This document shows, in pieces, positions 1 through 9,336 of a DNA stretch of 64,000 nucleotides; the stretch's first letter is position 1; every line of letters starts with the position of its first letter. Source of the DNA: Chondrus crispus (taxonomy: Eukaryota > Rhodophyta > Florideophyceae > Gigartinales > Gigartinaceae); assembly GCF_000350225.1 (NCBI RefSeq), contig NW_005179033.1, forward strand, positions 62,001 to 126,000, given 5' to 3'. The position numbers were made by a program, and so were the translations under genes. The notes below the pieces were generated by a model. The model saw only the letters and a list, made by a program, of their open reading frames with translations, was not told the DNA's origin and searched no databases.

Positions 1-1082
1 ACTTTCCCTTCATGGCCGACACAGCACTTATTATTGCACAGAAGGGCTCCACAAATGTAAAGCAAAGCAATAGGTGACTTTCTGACTCTCAAATTTCTTT
101 GAAAGTCTTGCGATGGCCACATCTGCTTTATGTCTTTGTAAGACCACTCCACCGCCTCCCGGACCGCACTCATAGCTTTATTGTAGAATTGCTGGGCTGG
201 TGTCGCCGTCAAACGTGGGAAAGCAGTATGAAGCCAGGGGCGCATAACATATGCTGCATCTCCATAAATTGAGAACTGCCTATTATCCAAAACCATAGAC
301 TCCTGCAAACTGTTTTCGATACCACTGTTCCTCAGCAGTGTAAGATCGTGACGACGCCCTTCCTCTGGACCATACATGTGTAGGATCAGCCCATCAGGTG
401 TGGTTATGGTTTGATACACTAAACAGTGCATACGCTTATGACCTGAGTAGCAGCTTCGTTGCATAGCACCTTCACCTCCTGGACGACATATCTCAATCTT
501 AGTGCAGTCAATAAATCCGATGCAACTATTCAGAGGAGCTCCTTTTTCATGTATTGCGTTTGACCAATCTATCGCCCTCTCTGCTATGAGATCAGTTCTC
601 ATTTCGGTAATGATATGACCCTGGTCTTGTACGAAGCCTTCGACGACTTCCCAAAACACCTCACTCATTTCTGATGCCCTCATACCGAATCGGGTCTCTA
701 AATCATACCAACGACAAGGTGTTGCAAGCTTACTTAGGACAATACAGCATGCGGTCACTGTGTCACAGTGATACCGAGACCGAGTTGTCAAGCCGCCGTG
801 CCACCCCATTATGTTCGCAACAGAACAAATTTCCTTTGGGAGAAACCGAAATTGAGTCATTGCGTCTAGCTCGCTGTACGCATTAAGGTTGAAGGTAGCA
901 GACGAAATCTGCAAAGACCTAACTTGTATTTTGTGATAATCTCGCCGAGAAAGTTGGAATTTTCTGTATGCCCTGTACTTGACAAGAGGAACAACATCGG
1001 TAGGTAAAGCTGCGTAGAACGCAAGGCGACGTCTTTTCAAACGACTTCGAGCAACGCCAATTTGGTAGTCTTTCTGCCTCAT
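1..1082 (-). CDS. PIF/Harbinger (DDE_Tnp_4) transposase, C-terminus cut by window edge
   Basis: An uninterrupted minus-strand frame of about 360 codons starts at ATG 1082-1080 and is still open at base 1. It should encode a DDE nuclease that excises and inserts a Harbinger-type transposon in the nucleus. The visible signature is GFIDCTKIEICRP (first D, about residue 192), then YSGHKRMHCLVYQ and GPEEGRRHDL, then YGDAAYV (second D, about 271) and REAVEWSYKDIK (catalytic E, about 310). Spacing and order match DDE_Tnp_4. The N-terminus is basic (KRRR), followed by a helical region that may bind DNA. All three acidic residues are present and I find no frameshift, so this copy may be functional. 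No SANT/Myb partner gene is visible beside it; it could lie left of the window. Confidence 0.9.
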   Translation of the reverse strand, partial: MRQKDYQIGVARSRLKRRRLAFYAALPTDVVPLVKYRAYRKFQLSRRDYHKIQVRSLQISSATFNLNAYSELDAMTQFRFLPKEICSVANIMGWHGGLTTRSRYHCDTVTACCIVLSKLATPCRWYDLETRFGMRASEMSEVFWEVVEGFVQDQGHIITEMRTDLIAERAIDWSNAIHEKGAPLNSCIGFIDCTKIEICRPGGEGAMQRSCYSGHKRMHCLVYQTITTPDGLILHMYGPEEGRRHDLTLLRNSGIENSLQESMVLDNRQFSIYGDAAYVMRPWLHTAFPRLTATPAQQFYNKAMSAVREAVEWSYKDIKQMWPSQDFQRNLRVRKSPIALLYICGALLCNNKCCVGHEGK

Positions 1083-1246
1083 GTCCTCTCTGGTTGTGGG
1101 TGGCGTTGTTCAGCGAGTGTGAGCGTCGAAGGGCACCCCTCGTTCTCATATTTGTAGTCACAGACGGCTCTGCGGAAGGTGAACTTCCCGAATTTACACG
1201 TGTCTGTTGTGAGTCACATTTCCAAATTTTACGAAGTCATATATGC

Positions 1247-1741
1247 TGTAATAATATGGATCCTTCCGGTTCGGTGTTAATTCGTCACGGAGGGGGTGTC
1301 CACGGTAGCGGTAAATTACAACGCCAGCAACCTCACTAGGAGGGTGGCTTGTGCGAGACCGAAACGGACGAAGGGAGATGCTACCCCTGAAGACGAGAGG
1401 TGAGTCCTAATTAGGAAGTTGGGGGCTAGTTCAGAGGGGATGGGGTAGCTGGTTTATTCTCCGGGAGGGAGGCAGTTCCTCTCTAGTACGTCTGCCTCCC
1501 TCGGGTCTCAAGCTACTGTACGACTACTGTACAGTAGCTATCATAACTACTGTAAGAGACACCTCCCGTGTACACGTGTGTCACTGTGCGCCTGGCACCA
1601 CGTGTACACGGACCTGTAAACTAGTACACGTGTGCTGTCACTGCAGCTTGCACGTGTTCACTACGCAACGTATGGTACCTGTAAATTAGGCCACTCTAGC
1701 TACTGTAGAGCGTCCGAGAACGGAGTTGGCATACTACTACA
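1247..1741 (+). repeat. Left terminal inverted repeat of foldback element
   Basis: This 495-bp arm pairs with 3335-3829 with only scattered mismatches and small indels. The arm contains smaller palindromic motifs (GTACACGTG, CTACTGTAC with CAGTAG repeats) that could form secondary hairpins. Identity falls off after about 1741 and 3335. Confidence 0.85.
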
Positions 1742-1870
1742 TTCCCCTCTTCTTGGACTGCGCCACGCCCCGGGGCGCACTGTGTGTCCATTAACACACG
1801 TGGCGATGTGGCCACGAGGCAGCTAAATTTCACCTACTTCCGAAACGCGTGTGCGCCCTCTGCGCGCGCA

Positions 1871-2030
1871 GTGTCACGACAGTAGCATCTACGTGTAGCG
1901 CGTGCGCAATATTTTCGCAGATTTTCCGAATCGGTCTTTGCCAGCCTTTCGCGCACGGTGCCACTGCAGTAGCATCCACGTGTCGCCCGTGCCCTATAAT
2001 TTTCCCAGATTTTCCGAATCGGTCTTGGTA
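1871..2030. repeat. Two-copy direct repeat, about 72 bp per copy
   Basis: Copies near 1871-1942 and 1959-2030 share AGTAGCATC(T/C)ACGTGT followed by CAGATTTTCCGAATCGGTCTT, offset by about 88 bases. It lies just inside the left inverted repeat and may be subterminal binding sequence for a transposase; that role is inference. Confidence 0.6.
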
Positions 2031-2309
2031 TCATCGGGTGCACTAAATCTGGGTCAGAGGACTAATTTGGGTCGCTTTGGCAATTAAAATTATCTACATG
2101 CGCCATTTCAAACAGCCTTCGAAACACTGTAGTTCGCCTGCCGTCAGAACAGCTCATACGATTTCAAATCTGACACGACGAGCCTTTTTGGCGGGCTTCA
2201 TTCAATCGACCACCAACTTTGTGCCTCGATTTCCCTTCACAATCCGCCACAGCAGCCTCGCGACTTCGTCACTTCCCTCCTTTTGTCATTCGCATCCTCG
2301 GCAGCCTCG

Positions 2310-2660
2310 ATGATCCCAAAACGCGTACTCGCTCCAAAAACTGATGCACGAAGCGAGCAGTACGACAAAGCCCTTCACAGTCTACGAACCTCCAACATCT
2401 CAATACGCAAATGTGCAAAGTCACATTGTGTGTCATATTCAACACTTCAGCGGATGAGCAAACAGACGAACAAAGCACTTCAAAGACGAGGCCGCAAACC
2501 CCTCTTTACTCGAGATGAAGAGACCATCATCAAAAATGCACTACTGTCATTCTCACACAGCGGAACGCCACTATCACGCAGCTGCTTCAAGGATTTGGTG
2601 CAACATTTTGTAAAGTCACTCCAAACGTGCGCATCAGCTTTGGCTGGCGCATCGCAGTGA
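2310..2660 (+). CDS. Short CENP-B/pogo-type helix-turn-helix protein, probably truncated transposase
   Basis: The ORF has 116 codons from ATG 2310; an in-frame extension upstream to 2283 lacks an ATG. The N-terminal part reads like a psq-type HTH (YDKALHSLRTSNISIRKCAK, then YSTLQRM). The C-terminal part resembles the CENP-B-type second HTH (GRKPLFTRDEETIIKNALLS, then GTPLSRSCFKDLV). In pogo/Tigger transposases these two helices precede a DDE_1 nuclease, which is absent here. It is therefore either a truncated transposase inside a non-autonomous element or a small DNA-binding protein. A decayed DDE_1 pseudogene of the same superfamily lies at 46841-48236. Confidence 0.5.
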   Translation: MIPKRVLAPKTDARSEQYDKALHSLRTSNISIRKCAKSHCVSYSTLQRMSKQTNKALQRRGRKPLFTRDEETIIKNALLSFSHSGTPLSRSCFKDLVQHFVKSLQTCASALAGASQ

Positions 2661-3334
2661 GCACACTGTAGTCCTTGCTGCAAACCGCGCCTCTCGCAGA
2701 ACCGAAGCGAGGCTACGAGCACTTCAGCGCCGCGCGGGTACTGAAGGTGGCCATTAAAATTGATAATTTTTTTTGCTTCGGCACGCAACATTTGACCCAT
2801 TATTTGTGCGTTGTAGGGCTCCTAAGAGGATACCGAACTGCCTTGTATTGACGGTGTTTATGGGACTTTTACTACGCCGGATTCGCAGTTCGAGACCTGT
2901 GGCTTACTTAACCGGCTGTAAGGGGCACATAAACGACTTTTGAAGGCATTTAGTGGATTCCATCCAAAAAATATTTTAAAATCTCTCAAAGTGACCCATT
3001 TATTAATACTTGATGATACCCCCTGTGCGGGCGGCGGCACGCGCCGCAATTTGCGACGGTCGTGTGGCAACTGCGGCATACTGTACGCCTGGGCGCATAC
3101 AGCGCGTGCAGCGGAGACGAGCTGAGGGGGACCCTTCGTCGGGAGGCGCGGTGGTGAGCGCATTTTTCCCAATTGGGCCTTCCGAGTGCCACGGGCGGCG
3201 GCGCGGGCGCGGGCGGCGAGGCTGCCGCGGCGGGCCGTGCACGGAGTGCAGTGCGGCGCGAGGGTGCGGGACGTGTTCATGGTCTCCGGCAATGGGGTTC
3301 GTCCGTCATCGGGATTGCCTTCCTTCGTACTGTT

Positions 3335-3829
3335 TGTAGTAGTATGACAATTCCGTTCTCGGACGCTCTACAGTAGCTAGAGTGGCCTAATTTACAGGTA
3401 CTATACGTTGCGTAGTGAACACGTGCAAGCTGCAGTGACAGCACACGTGTTCTAGGTTACAGGTCCGTGTACACGTGGTGCCAGGCGCACAGTGACACAC
3501 GTGTACACGGGAGGTGTCTCTTACAGTAGTTATGATAGCTACTGTACAGTAGTCGTACAGTAGCTTGAGACCCGAGGGAGGCAGACGTACTAGAGAGGAA
3601 CTGCCTCCCTCCCGGAGAATAAACCAGCTACCCCATCCCCTCTGAGCTAGCCCCCAACTTCCAAATTAGAACTCACCTCCCGTCTTCAGGGGTAGCATCT
3701 CCCTTCGTCCGTTTCGGTCTCGCACAAGCCACCCTCCTAGTGAGGTTGCTGGCGTTGTAATTTACCGCTACCGTGGACACCCCCTCCGTGACGGATTAAC
3801 ACCGAACCGGAAGGATCCATATTATTACA
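3335..3829 (-). repeat. Right terminal inverted repeat of foldback element
   Basis: This is the inverted partner of 1247-1741. It ends in CCATATTATTACA at 3829. The two arms have the same length as far as I can align them. Confidence 0.85.
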
Positions 3830-3881
3830 ACTGGTCTCCCGACCTAGAAAGCTTCTAGGAATTCACGAGATCCGATTCGGA

Positions 3882-4664
3882 ATGGAGATTGAAGACGGTT
3901 GCAAATTGAGAGACAACATCCTGCAAAGGTCGAGGCCACCAGGCTCAAAAGAGCAGGCTCCATGCCTCCCTTGCAGAGTTCCTGTGCTAGGAACGTCATC
4001 CCGTTCGGGAATGCGCAGCCTCCCGACGAAGGCCCGCACGGCTTACAGTGAGAAGTTGACCTGCAAAAGGACGAGATCGCAGACGCGTGCGACGTCCGCC
4101 CCTTCGCTGGAAGGGGAGCTCCTCAAAAGACGCCAACACGACCAAACTGGAGCAAAGCCGGTTACAGTGGTGGCCGATTGCCCAGAAGGGATCAGGCAGC
4201 TCAGAGGCTCCGCGAAGATCCCAGCCACACCGGGCCACCGCGGCCAAAGGTCCATATTGGAGAAATGGTTAACGTCCGAGTTGGACCGCCGGGTAACGGC
4301 CGCCGTGGAGGCGCAATTGGCAAGCACGCTCCGAAAGATCGTTGAGGATCACAGCCGGACCCTCGTAAGGAGCGCCATGGACGAAGTAGTCGGACGCGGC
4401 CCCTTTTGGGACACGATCACTTCAACCGTGGGGGACGTTACCCGGGCAGAGGTGCGCGCTCGAGCGCCGCAGGCAGAGCGACTGCCTCAGGCGACAACGG
4501 ACGTACTACCGCCGTCGCTGACGCGTGGGAACGCTCGGCCGCAGTACCCTCATATGGGACGTGAGACCCCGTGGGGTGGAGAAGAGCGCGATGGCCGACT
4601 TCAAGCCCAAGAGATGGGACAGCCACCCACGTTTCCGCCCGGGGCCGGTCGCGTAGTCTACTAA
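3882..4664 (+). CDS. Unrecognised 260-aa ORF
   Basis: I do not recognise this protein. It is Arg/Ser/Thr-rich in the first third (KLTCKRTRSQTRATSAPS). The middle is helical and charged (SILEKWLTSELDRRVTAAVE, then IVEDHSRTLVRSAMDEVVG), and the Pro/Gly-rich tail ends in FPPGAGRVVY. It begins 50 bases right of the foldback element and ends just before the BRCT fragment, in a different frame. It could be a gag-like piece of another element or the displaced N-terminal part of the BRCT gene. Codon use is GC-rich like the BRCT gene, which mildly favours a host origin. No catalytic motif is visible. Confidence 0.35.
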   Translation: MEIEDGCKLRDNILQRSRPPGSKEQAPCLPCRVPVLGTSSRSGMRSLPTKARTAYSEKLTCKRTRSQTRATSAPSLEGELLKRRQHDQTGAKPVTVVADCPEGIRQLRGSAKIPATPGHRGQRSILEKWLTSELDRRVTAAVEAQLASTLRKIVEDHSRTLVRSAMDEVVGRGPFWDTITSTVGDVTRAEVRARAPQAERLPQATTDVLPPSLTRGNARPQYPHMGRETPWGGEERDGRLQAQEMGQPPTFPPGAGRVVY

Positions 4665-4716
4665 GCATCGCGACGCGTGTCTGCGGAACCTGGAGGTGGG
4701 TCCAGATCGCCCGCGC

Positions 4717-5238
4717 ATGCATATTGTCATGCCGTCATGGCTCGACGCCGTCGAGAACGCCCTCGCACGCGTCCCGACGGGCAGTCACGCCTTGCCACCG
4801 CTGGAAGGCTTTTCACTATGCTGCTCCGGATATGGCATGGATGAGAAACAGAAAATCGAAACCCTTGCGCGGGAGATGGGTGCCTCGTTTTCGAAAGTTC
4901 TCCGCGTGACGTGCACGCACCTCATTTGTCTCAAGCCCACCGGGCAGAAGTCTGATTTTGCGAGGAGCATGAGCTCAATGCGAGTCGTCACGAAGGAATG
5001 GGTGTATCAGTGCGCAAAGGAGAAGCTGCTGGTCGAGGAGGACCTCTACCTCGTCAACCACAGATCAAGGGCAGCGAAAACGAACAACAGCGAAACTGCC
5101 CCGTCCGCGAGGCGATCAGAGACTTTAGAGCAACGAGGGGGAACAGCTTCAGATGGCCGTGCGGAATCAAGTGCGGCACCGAGTTCAACTCCAAGTGCGG
5201 CGCAGACTCGCACTCCAAGTTCTGTTACAAAACATGTA
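4717..5238 (+). pseudogene. 5' part of multi-BRCT (TopBP1/Dpb11-like) gene, split by retrotransposon
   Basis: The frame opens after a TAG at 4654; an in-frame GTG lies at 4696 and the first ATG at 4717. The start (HIVMPSWLDAVENA) looks like the last helix of one BRCT domain. A complete BRCT follows (about 4795-5060): LPPLEGFSLCCSGYG, then VTCTHLICLKPTG, then RVVTKEWVYQCAKEK with the conserved Trp. A Ser/Ala-rich linker leads to 5238, where the gypsy element interrupts the frame after codon GTA. The frame resumes at 16288 with CCA and no shift. Multi-BRCT proteins bind phosphopeptides in DNA replication and damage checkpoints. The N-terminus appears truncated. Confidence 0.8.
5234..5238. other. 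Target-site duplication ATGTA of gypsy element, left copy
   Basis: The five bases ATGTA directly precede the LTR start TGTGCTAGCC and recur at 16283-16287 directly after the other LTR end. This fixes the element ends at 5239 and 16282. Confidence 0.95.
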
Positions 5239-5570
5239 TGTGCTAGCCTGCGCGTCTTTGTTGTGCAGCTAGGAAGTGGGGTAAGGGCAGTAGGGCCGTT
5301 GTAGAGCGATGCTGTGCGGTAGCATGCCCCTCTTTACTATGTGTCGTAAGAGAAGGAGACTATATACTAATCTATCGTAAAGGGATTCAGAACACGAGTG
5401 GAGGCAACGAGTGCTGGAGAGAGATATATGCCATGAAAGAAGTGCAAAATGCAATTGTAGCTGAAGTTGCAGCTGTGCATGACGCGAAAGAGATGGAAGC
5501 TCGAATGCTCCCGGAGCGACGGGATGATCCTGGAGTTGCCATATTTGGCTCCACGCCATATTTGGCTACA
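5239..5570 (-). repeat. Gypsy 3' LTR
   Basis: This 332-bp LTR runs on the + strand from TGTGCTAGCC to TTTGGCTACA. It ends with a short internal direct repeat (GCCATATTTGGCT twice, four bases apart). A TATATACTAA stretch near 5359 is a possible promoter element. Confidence 0.93.
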
Positions 5571-5584
5571 TTCCCCCCTTTTAG
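5571..5584 (-). promoter_or_regulatory. Polypurine tract of gypsy element
   Basis: Directly next to the 3' LTR the minus strand reads TAAAAGGGGGGAA, the expected primer for plus-strand DNA synthesis. The tract overlaps the TAA that ends the pol frame, so pol coding runs right up to the LTR. Confidence 0.85.
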
Positions 5585-7706
5585 AGAGCAAGTGCGGCTC
5601 GGGCTTTTGCGACCAGCGCGGACGGAATGCTCTTGCGTTGAAGGAGGCGTTCCAGCATCTGGGGTACGTCGTGTTTGACACGTAGAATAGGTTCAAGGGT
5701 ATCTTCGGAGGTTGGTAAGCCTTTTCAACGGATGTGGATCTCGAGGCCCTCAGCGTCCTGTACAAGACCGAGAAGGCGGGCAACCGGCATTCCTGTTTCC
5801 GAGGACAAAACATGGGACATGATGGCAGTAGTATCCAGAGCAGCATCCGAATAAAACTTGAGGCGAGATCCGTGTATATCTTCGACGGCTCCGTTGCGGA
5901 GGTCCTCAACCTGAAAAGTATAATCGTTGAGAGCCTTGAGAACGCGTCGAGGGCCCCGCCAGCGAAGAGCTAATTTTCACCAGCAGTGAAGTCGGACCGG
6001 GCGACAAGTACAAAGTCGCCCTCAGTAAAGGTAGGAATCGAACCTTGCGACGATGCTTGGCGGGAACGTGCGCGATTGCGTTGGAGCGTATTCTGCACTA
6101 TCGGATGCAACTCTTGGCAATGCTCCTGGAGTCTCTTAATGTTAAGAAGACGCTCGCGTTGCGCATCATTGACTGAAATTACGGCTGCCGTAGTAGAACG
6201 CATGAACGTAGATATAGGTGGCGAAGATTCCATCCCAGTAAACGCTGTGATAGGGGAAACATTACCACGCTGTGGGGACGGGGCATTATTGAGGGCGCTC
6301 TGTAGAAGCGGTAGTAAGTCTGGCCATTCTTCGGGGGGCATCTGGAACTCGGACAGCACGGCACGAGTGACCCTAATAAGTTCTTTGCCCAGTCGTTCCA
6401 CGGCACCATTGCTCCATGGGCAGTACGGTAACGTAAAGTGATGGAGTACTTTAAACCCTTTCGAAACCAAGCGGATGGTTTCGTTCTTGAAATGTGTGGG
6501 TCCGTCGGACATTAAACTACCAGGGACTCCGAAGGCAGCGCACCAGTCAATAATGGCGTGAGCAGCATTCTCGGCTGCTGTGTCCTGGAATGCGAAGAAC
6601 CACTTGTAATCTGAGTGGTCGTCTCGAAGCATCAAAACATACTTCGAGCCTCTCGGGGTCTGACACAATTCGATGTAGTCAAATTGTAAGAGGTCGTTAG
6701 GCTTTGTGCCGTGAATGGCTGGTCCGTACGGGCGTAGAACTCTTTCACCGCCCACTGTAGAAACGAAATGTATACAAGCGCGTACACAGGCCTGAACATC
6801 AGCGGGTAGGGTTACCCAAGAAAATCTAGCCTTCAAAACTGACTCAGTAGACTTACGACCACGGTGGCCGCTTGGGCCAGTGTGAGCAATGATGCAGAGC
6901 CGCAGTTGCAAGTCCGAGGCATCGTCTGGAATCCAGACCGGACCATCGGGAAATGACCACAGTTCGTTGTGGAACACGAGGTGGGGTGGTCGGGCGGAAA
7001 TATGGACATCCTGTGTTGCAGCAATGTCGGCACACGATGGCCACTCAAAGTCGGTGGCTGAGGAGGACGGCAGTTCGGGAATGCGCACTAGACGGCGTAC
7101 AGTAGTCGGTGTCACCGACCAGCGTCCCAGAAGGTCTGCCCACACGTTTTCTTCGCCCTTGATATGAAAACAGGTGTAGCTATACATACTTAAACGGACA
7201 GCCCATCGCAGTACTTTGCGTAAAGATGTCTGCGATAGATCTGGAACAACGGAAAGGGGGTCGAAAAGAAAAATGAGGTTGTTGTGGTCGGTGTGTAATT
7301 CGAAGCCGTCCGGTGAGGCCACGAGCCAATGCATGCGCTCTAGTGTAGCACAAACCGCAAAGGCTTCTTTTTCTAGGATCGACCAGCCCAATTGTGTTGC
7401 GTTGAATCTGCCGGATAGGAATGCAAGTGGGCTATGGCGTTGGTGAGAATGGGACTGTGAGAGGTCTGAATATGGGACCTGTGTTACAATTCCGGACCAG
7501 ACTGTGTCCGAAGCATCGGTGTAAACACATAGTCTCTTTCGGCGGTCGCGGTGCGAAAGCGTCACCTGATTTGCCAAGGCCTGTTCGCATTTCTCAAACG
7601 CTGCTTGTTCTTGGCTCGCAAAACCTAAGGCAGACAACGACACTCGGGAGACAGATCGCTTCGTACGTTTGTCAGCCCGCTCGTAGACACGCTCCAAAAA
7701 TATCAT
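5583..7706 (-). pseudogene. pol: Gypsy pol, C-terminal part: RNase H, integrase, chromodomain
   Basis: The segment 7706-5970 is open. It carries RNase H (VYTDASDTVWSG, then EKEAFAVCATLE), an HHCC zinc module (HTGPSGHRG with CVRACIHF), and an integrase core with QFDYIEL, MSDGPTHFKN and NGAVERLGKE supplying D, D and E. At 5970 the frame meets TAG. Shifting frame there continues directly into KLALRWRGPRRVLKALNDY and then a chromodomain-like end (GLEIHIR, stop, KGLPTSEDTLEPI), finishing at TAA beside the polypurine tract. The TGA at 5727-5725 stands where chromodomains have the invariant Trp of the WKGLP motif. A further frame offset near 7700 separates this part from the RT. Chromodomains guide chromoviral integration to particular chromatin. 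Confidence 0.85.
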
Positions 7707-9336
7707 GAAGGGGTTTGACAAGGTCTGAGAACTGCGGGATGCCCTGCTTGACCCACTGTAACGCACAAAGAAATTGTTGGAGGTGCGCACCAGTGGTTGG
7801 GGGTTCCATGGCGAGCAAGGCGGTCATGCGGCGGGGGTCGTACTTGATTCCATCCGCTGACACGAGGCGGCCGCACCAACGGATTTGCGTAGCAAACAAG
7901 ATGCATTTCAAAGGATGCAGCTTGATATTTCGAGCGACGCAGATAGCAATAAAGTTGCGGATAGAGTGGAGTAGTCCTGGGATGGTTGGATCGTGGAACA
8001 GGATGTCATCCAGCCAGACCAGGACCTTTTTGCGCAGTTCCGGAGCGAGAAGGCCGGCAAGAGCAGACTGAAGGTGAGAGACTGCGTTGGTAGTCCCATG
8101 CAAAACGCGGGTGGGTGTGTAAATTCCATCGGGTGTGACGAACGATTGACACTCCTGTGAGTCAGGGTGCAATGGTAGCTGCCAGTATCCATGTGAAAGA
8201 TCGAAGTTGGCGAAAAATTTTGCTTTGGAGAGCTTTGTCAGCTCGAGTTCTAGGTTGGGCATGGGGTACTGGTGATGGGTGGTATACTTATTAACGGGAC
8301 GAAGGTCGACCGTAAACCGAAACAATGCCCCTGGTTTTGGAACTAACAACGGGGCACAAGCCCAGCGAGAGGTTGGATTTGAATACGCCATTCCATGGCG
8401 TACCAGATTGGAGACAAACTCTTCCAAGAACTCCCGCTGCTCTTGGGAATAATTTCGGAGACGCACTTTGACTGGGCGGGCATCGGGAGTGAGGATGATC
8501 TTGAGTGGAGTGATATCTGCCGGAGGGCCGGACGAGAAGGAAGTTCGAAATACGTCGAGATTGTTAAACAGTATATTATCCAGGGTAGCAGAGTCTTCCT
8601 CAGGTAAACTATTTTTTCGTGCCGTTTTCGATAGTTGAGTGACAGCAGCGCGAATGGTGTCATGCTGCTCATTGTCAACAGGGTCAAGGAGCGATGGATC
8701 TGGGAACGGATCTTCCTCCGTTCGAACGGTAAAGTAATTGACGTGCGGGCGGTGCACTCTGTGAGCACTGTCTCTTCTGGTACCGTCATCCGGGAGGCCG
8801 TTCATGCGAGCAATCATCAGCCTGCTGACAACTCCCCCGGCAGGTGCGGTCGAGTTGGGAGTCAGAGTGCAGTCAGTACCATCGAGCGACACACGGTTGG
8901 TCTCCAAAAGGGTCTTTGTATCTACTTTGAGGTGTCGCAGCACTGGAAGACCAATTAGGAGGTCCTCGCAGGCGAGTTCATCGTCAGCGACCAGGCATGT
9001 TATGTTCCGCAAGGCAAGCCGTCCAGATGCCAGATGAAGGACAGTGCGAGGGACGGTCCAGGTGCGGGAAAAGCAGAAAGACTGGGCCTCATCACCAGTT
9101 TTCAATGCCACTTGTAACCTAACTGGTGTGATGCAACGCATCTTCCCGATTCCTTGGATGGTGGCGCGTTCAGCCAGTTTTGGTGAGATAATGTTATCAT
9201 CACTTCCGTCGTCACAACGCCCGAGGATTTCGATTGCGCTGTTGTGTTCCGCGACGGTTATGGTGCATGACGAAGAATTCGGCACGGCTGTGTCGAGGCC
9301 TTCTCCGGTCGAAAGGCGGCCAGCTGTCCCTTTCAC
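7672..9336 (-). CDS. pol: Gypsy pol, N-terminal part: protease and reverse transcriptase
   Basis: This 554-codon frame starts at a GTG (9336-9334) and overlaps the gag stop in the -1 frame; the frame is open for only six codons before that. It contains a retropepsin-like site with DDGS in place of the usual DTGS (RCDDGSDDNIIS). The reverse transcriptase has LVPKPGALFRFTVDLRPVNK, then FANFDLSHGYWQLPL and VWLDDILFH, the last being its catalytic box. The frame ends in LHDIFGACLRAG at 7672, but the homologous continuation (LERVYERADKR) is one base out of phase around the T-run at 7700-7706. The polyprotein is therefore broken between RT and RNase H. Expression would need a gag-pol -1 shift. Confidence 0.85.
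   Translation of the reverse strand: MKGTAGRLSTGEGLDTAVPNSSSCTITVAEHNSAIEILGRCDDGSDDNIISPKLAERATIQGIGKMRCITPVRLQVALKTGDEAQSFCFSRTWTVPRTVLHLASGRLALRNITCLVADDELACEDLLIGLPVLRHLKVDTKTLLETNRVSLDGTDCTLTPNSTAPAGGVVSRLMIARMNGLPDDGTRRDSAHRVHRPHVNYFTVRTEEDPFPDPSLLDPVDNEQHDTIRAAVTQLSKTARKNSLPEEDSATLDNILFNNLDVFRTSFSSGPPADITPLKIILTPDARPVKVRLRNYSQEQREFLEEFVSNLVRHGMAYSNPTSRWACAPLLVPKPGALFRFTVDLRPVNKYTTHHQYPMPNLELELTKLSKAKFFANFDLSHGYWQLPLHPDSQECQSFVTPDGIYTPTRVLHGTTNAVSHLQSALAGLLAPELRKKVLVWLDDILFHDPTIPGLLHSIRNFIAICVARNIKLHPLKCILFATQIRWCGRLVSADGIKYDPRRMTALLAMEPPTTGAHLQQFLCALQWVKQGIPQFSDLVKPLHDIFGACLRAG

Larger units (their letters stand above)
1247..3829. mobile_element. Foldback-type DNA element with 495-bp terminal inverted repeats
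   Basis: The element is bounded by two long near-identical inverted repeats that both start TGTAATAATATGGATCC. The 1.6-kb interior holds a short HTH-coding ORF (2310-2660), a two-copy direct repeat and a GC-rich block at 3030-3290. Long inverted repeats of this kind are found in Mutator-like and foldback elements, but I see no MULE transposase. I could not find a target-site duplication: the left flank reads ATATATGC and the right flank ACTGGTCT. The element is probably non-autonomous. It lies between the Harbinger transposase and the first unrecognised ORF. Confidence 0.75.

Noticed and set aside
1247-3829. An 8-10-bp Mutator-type target duplication for the foldback element
   Set aside because: The flanks ATATATGC and ACTGGTCT do not match at any length I tried.
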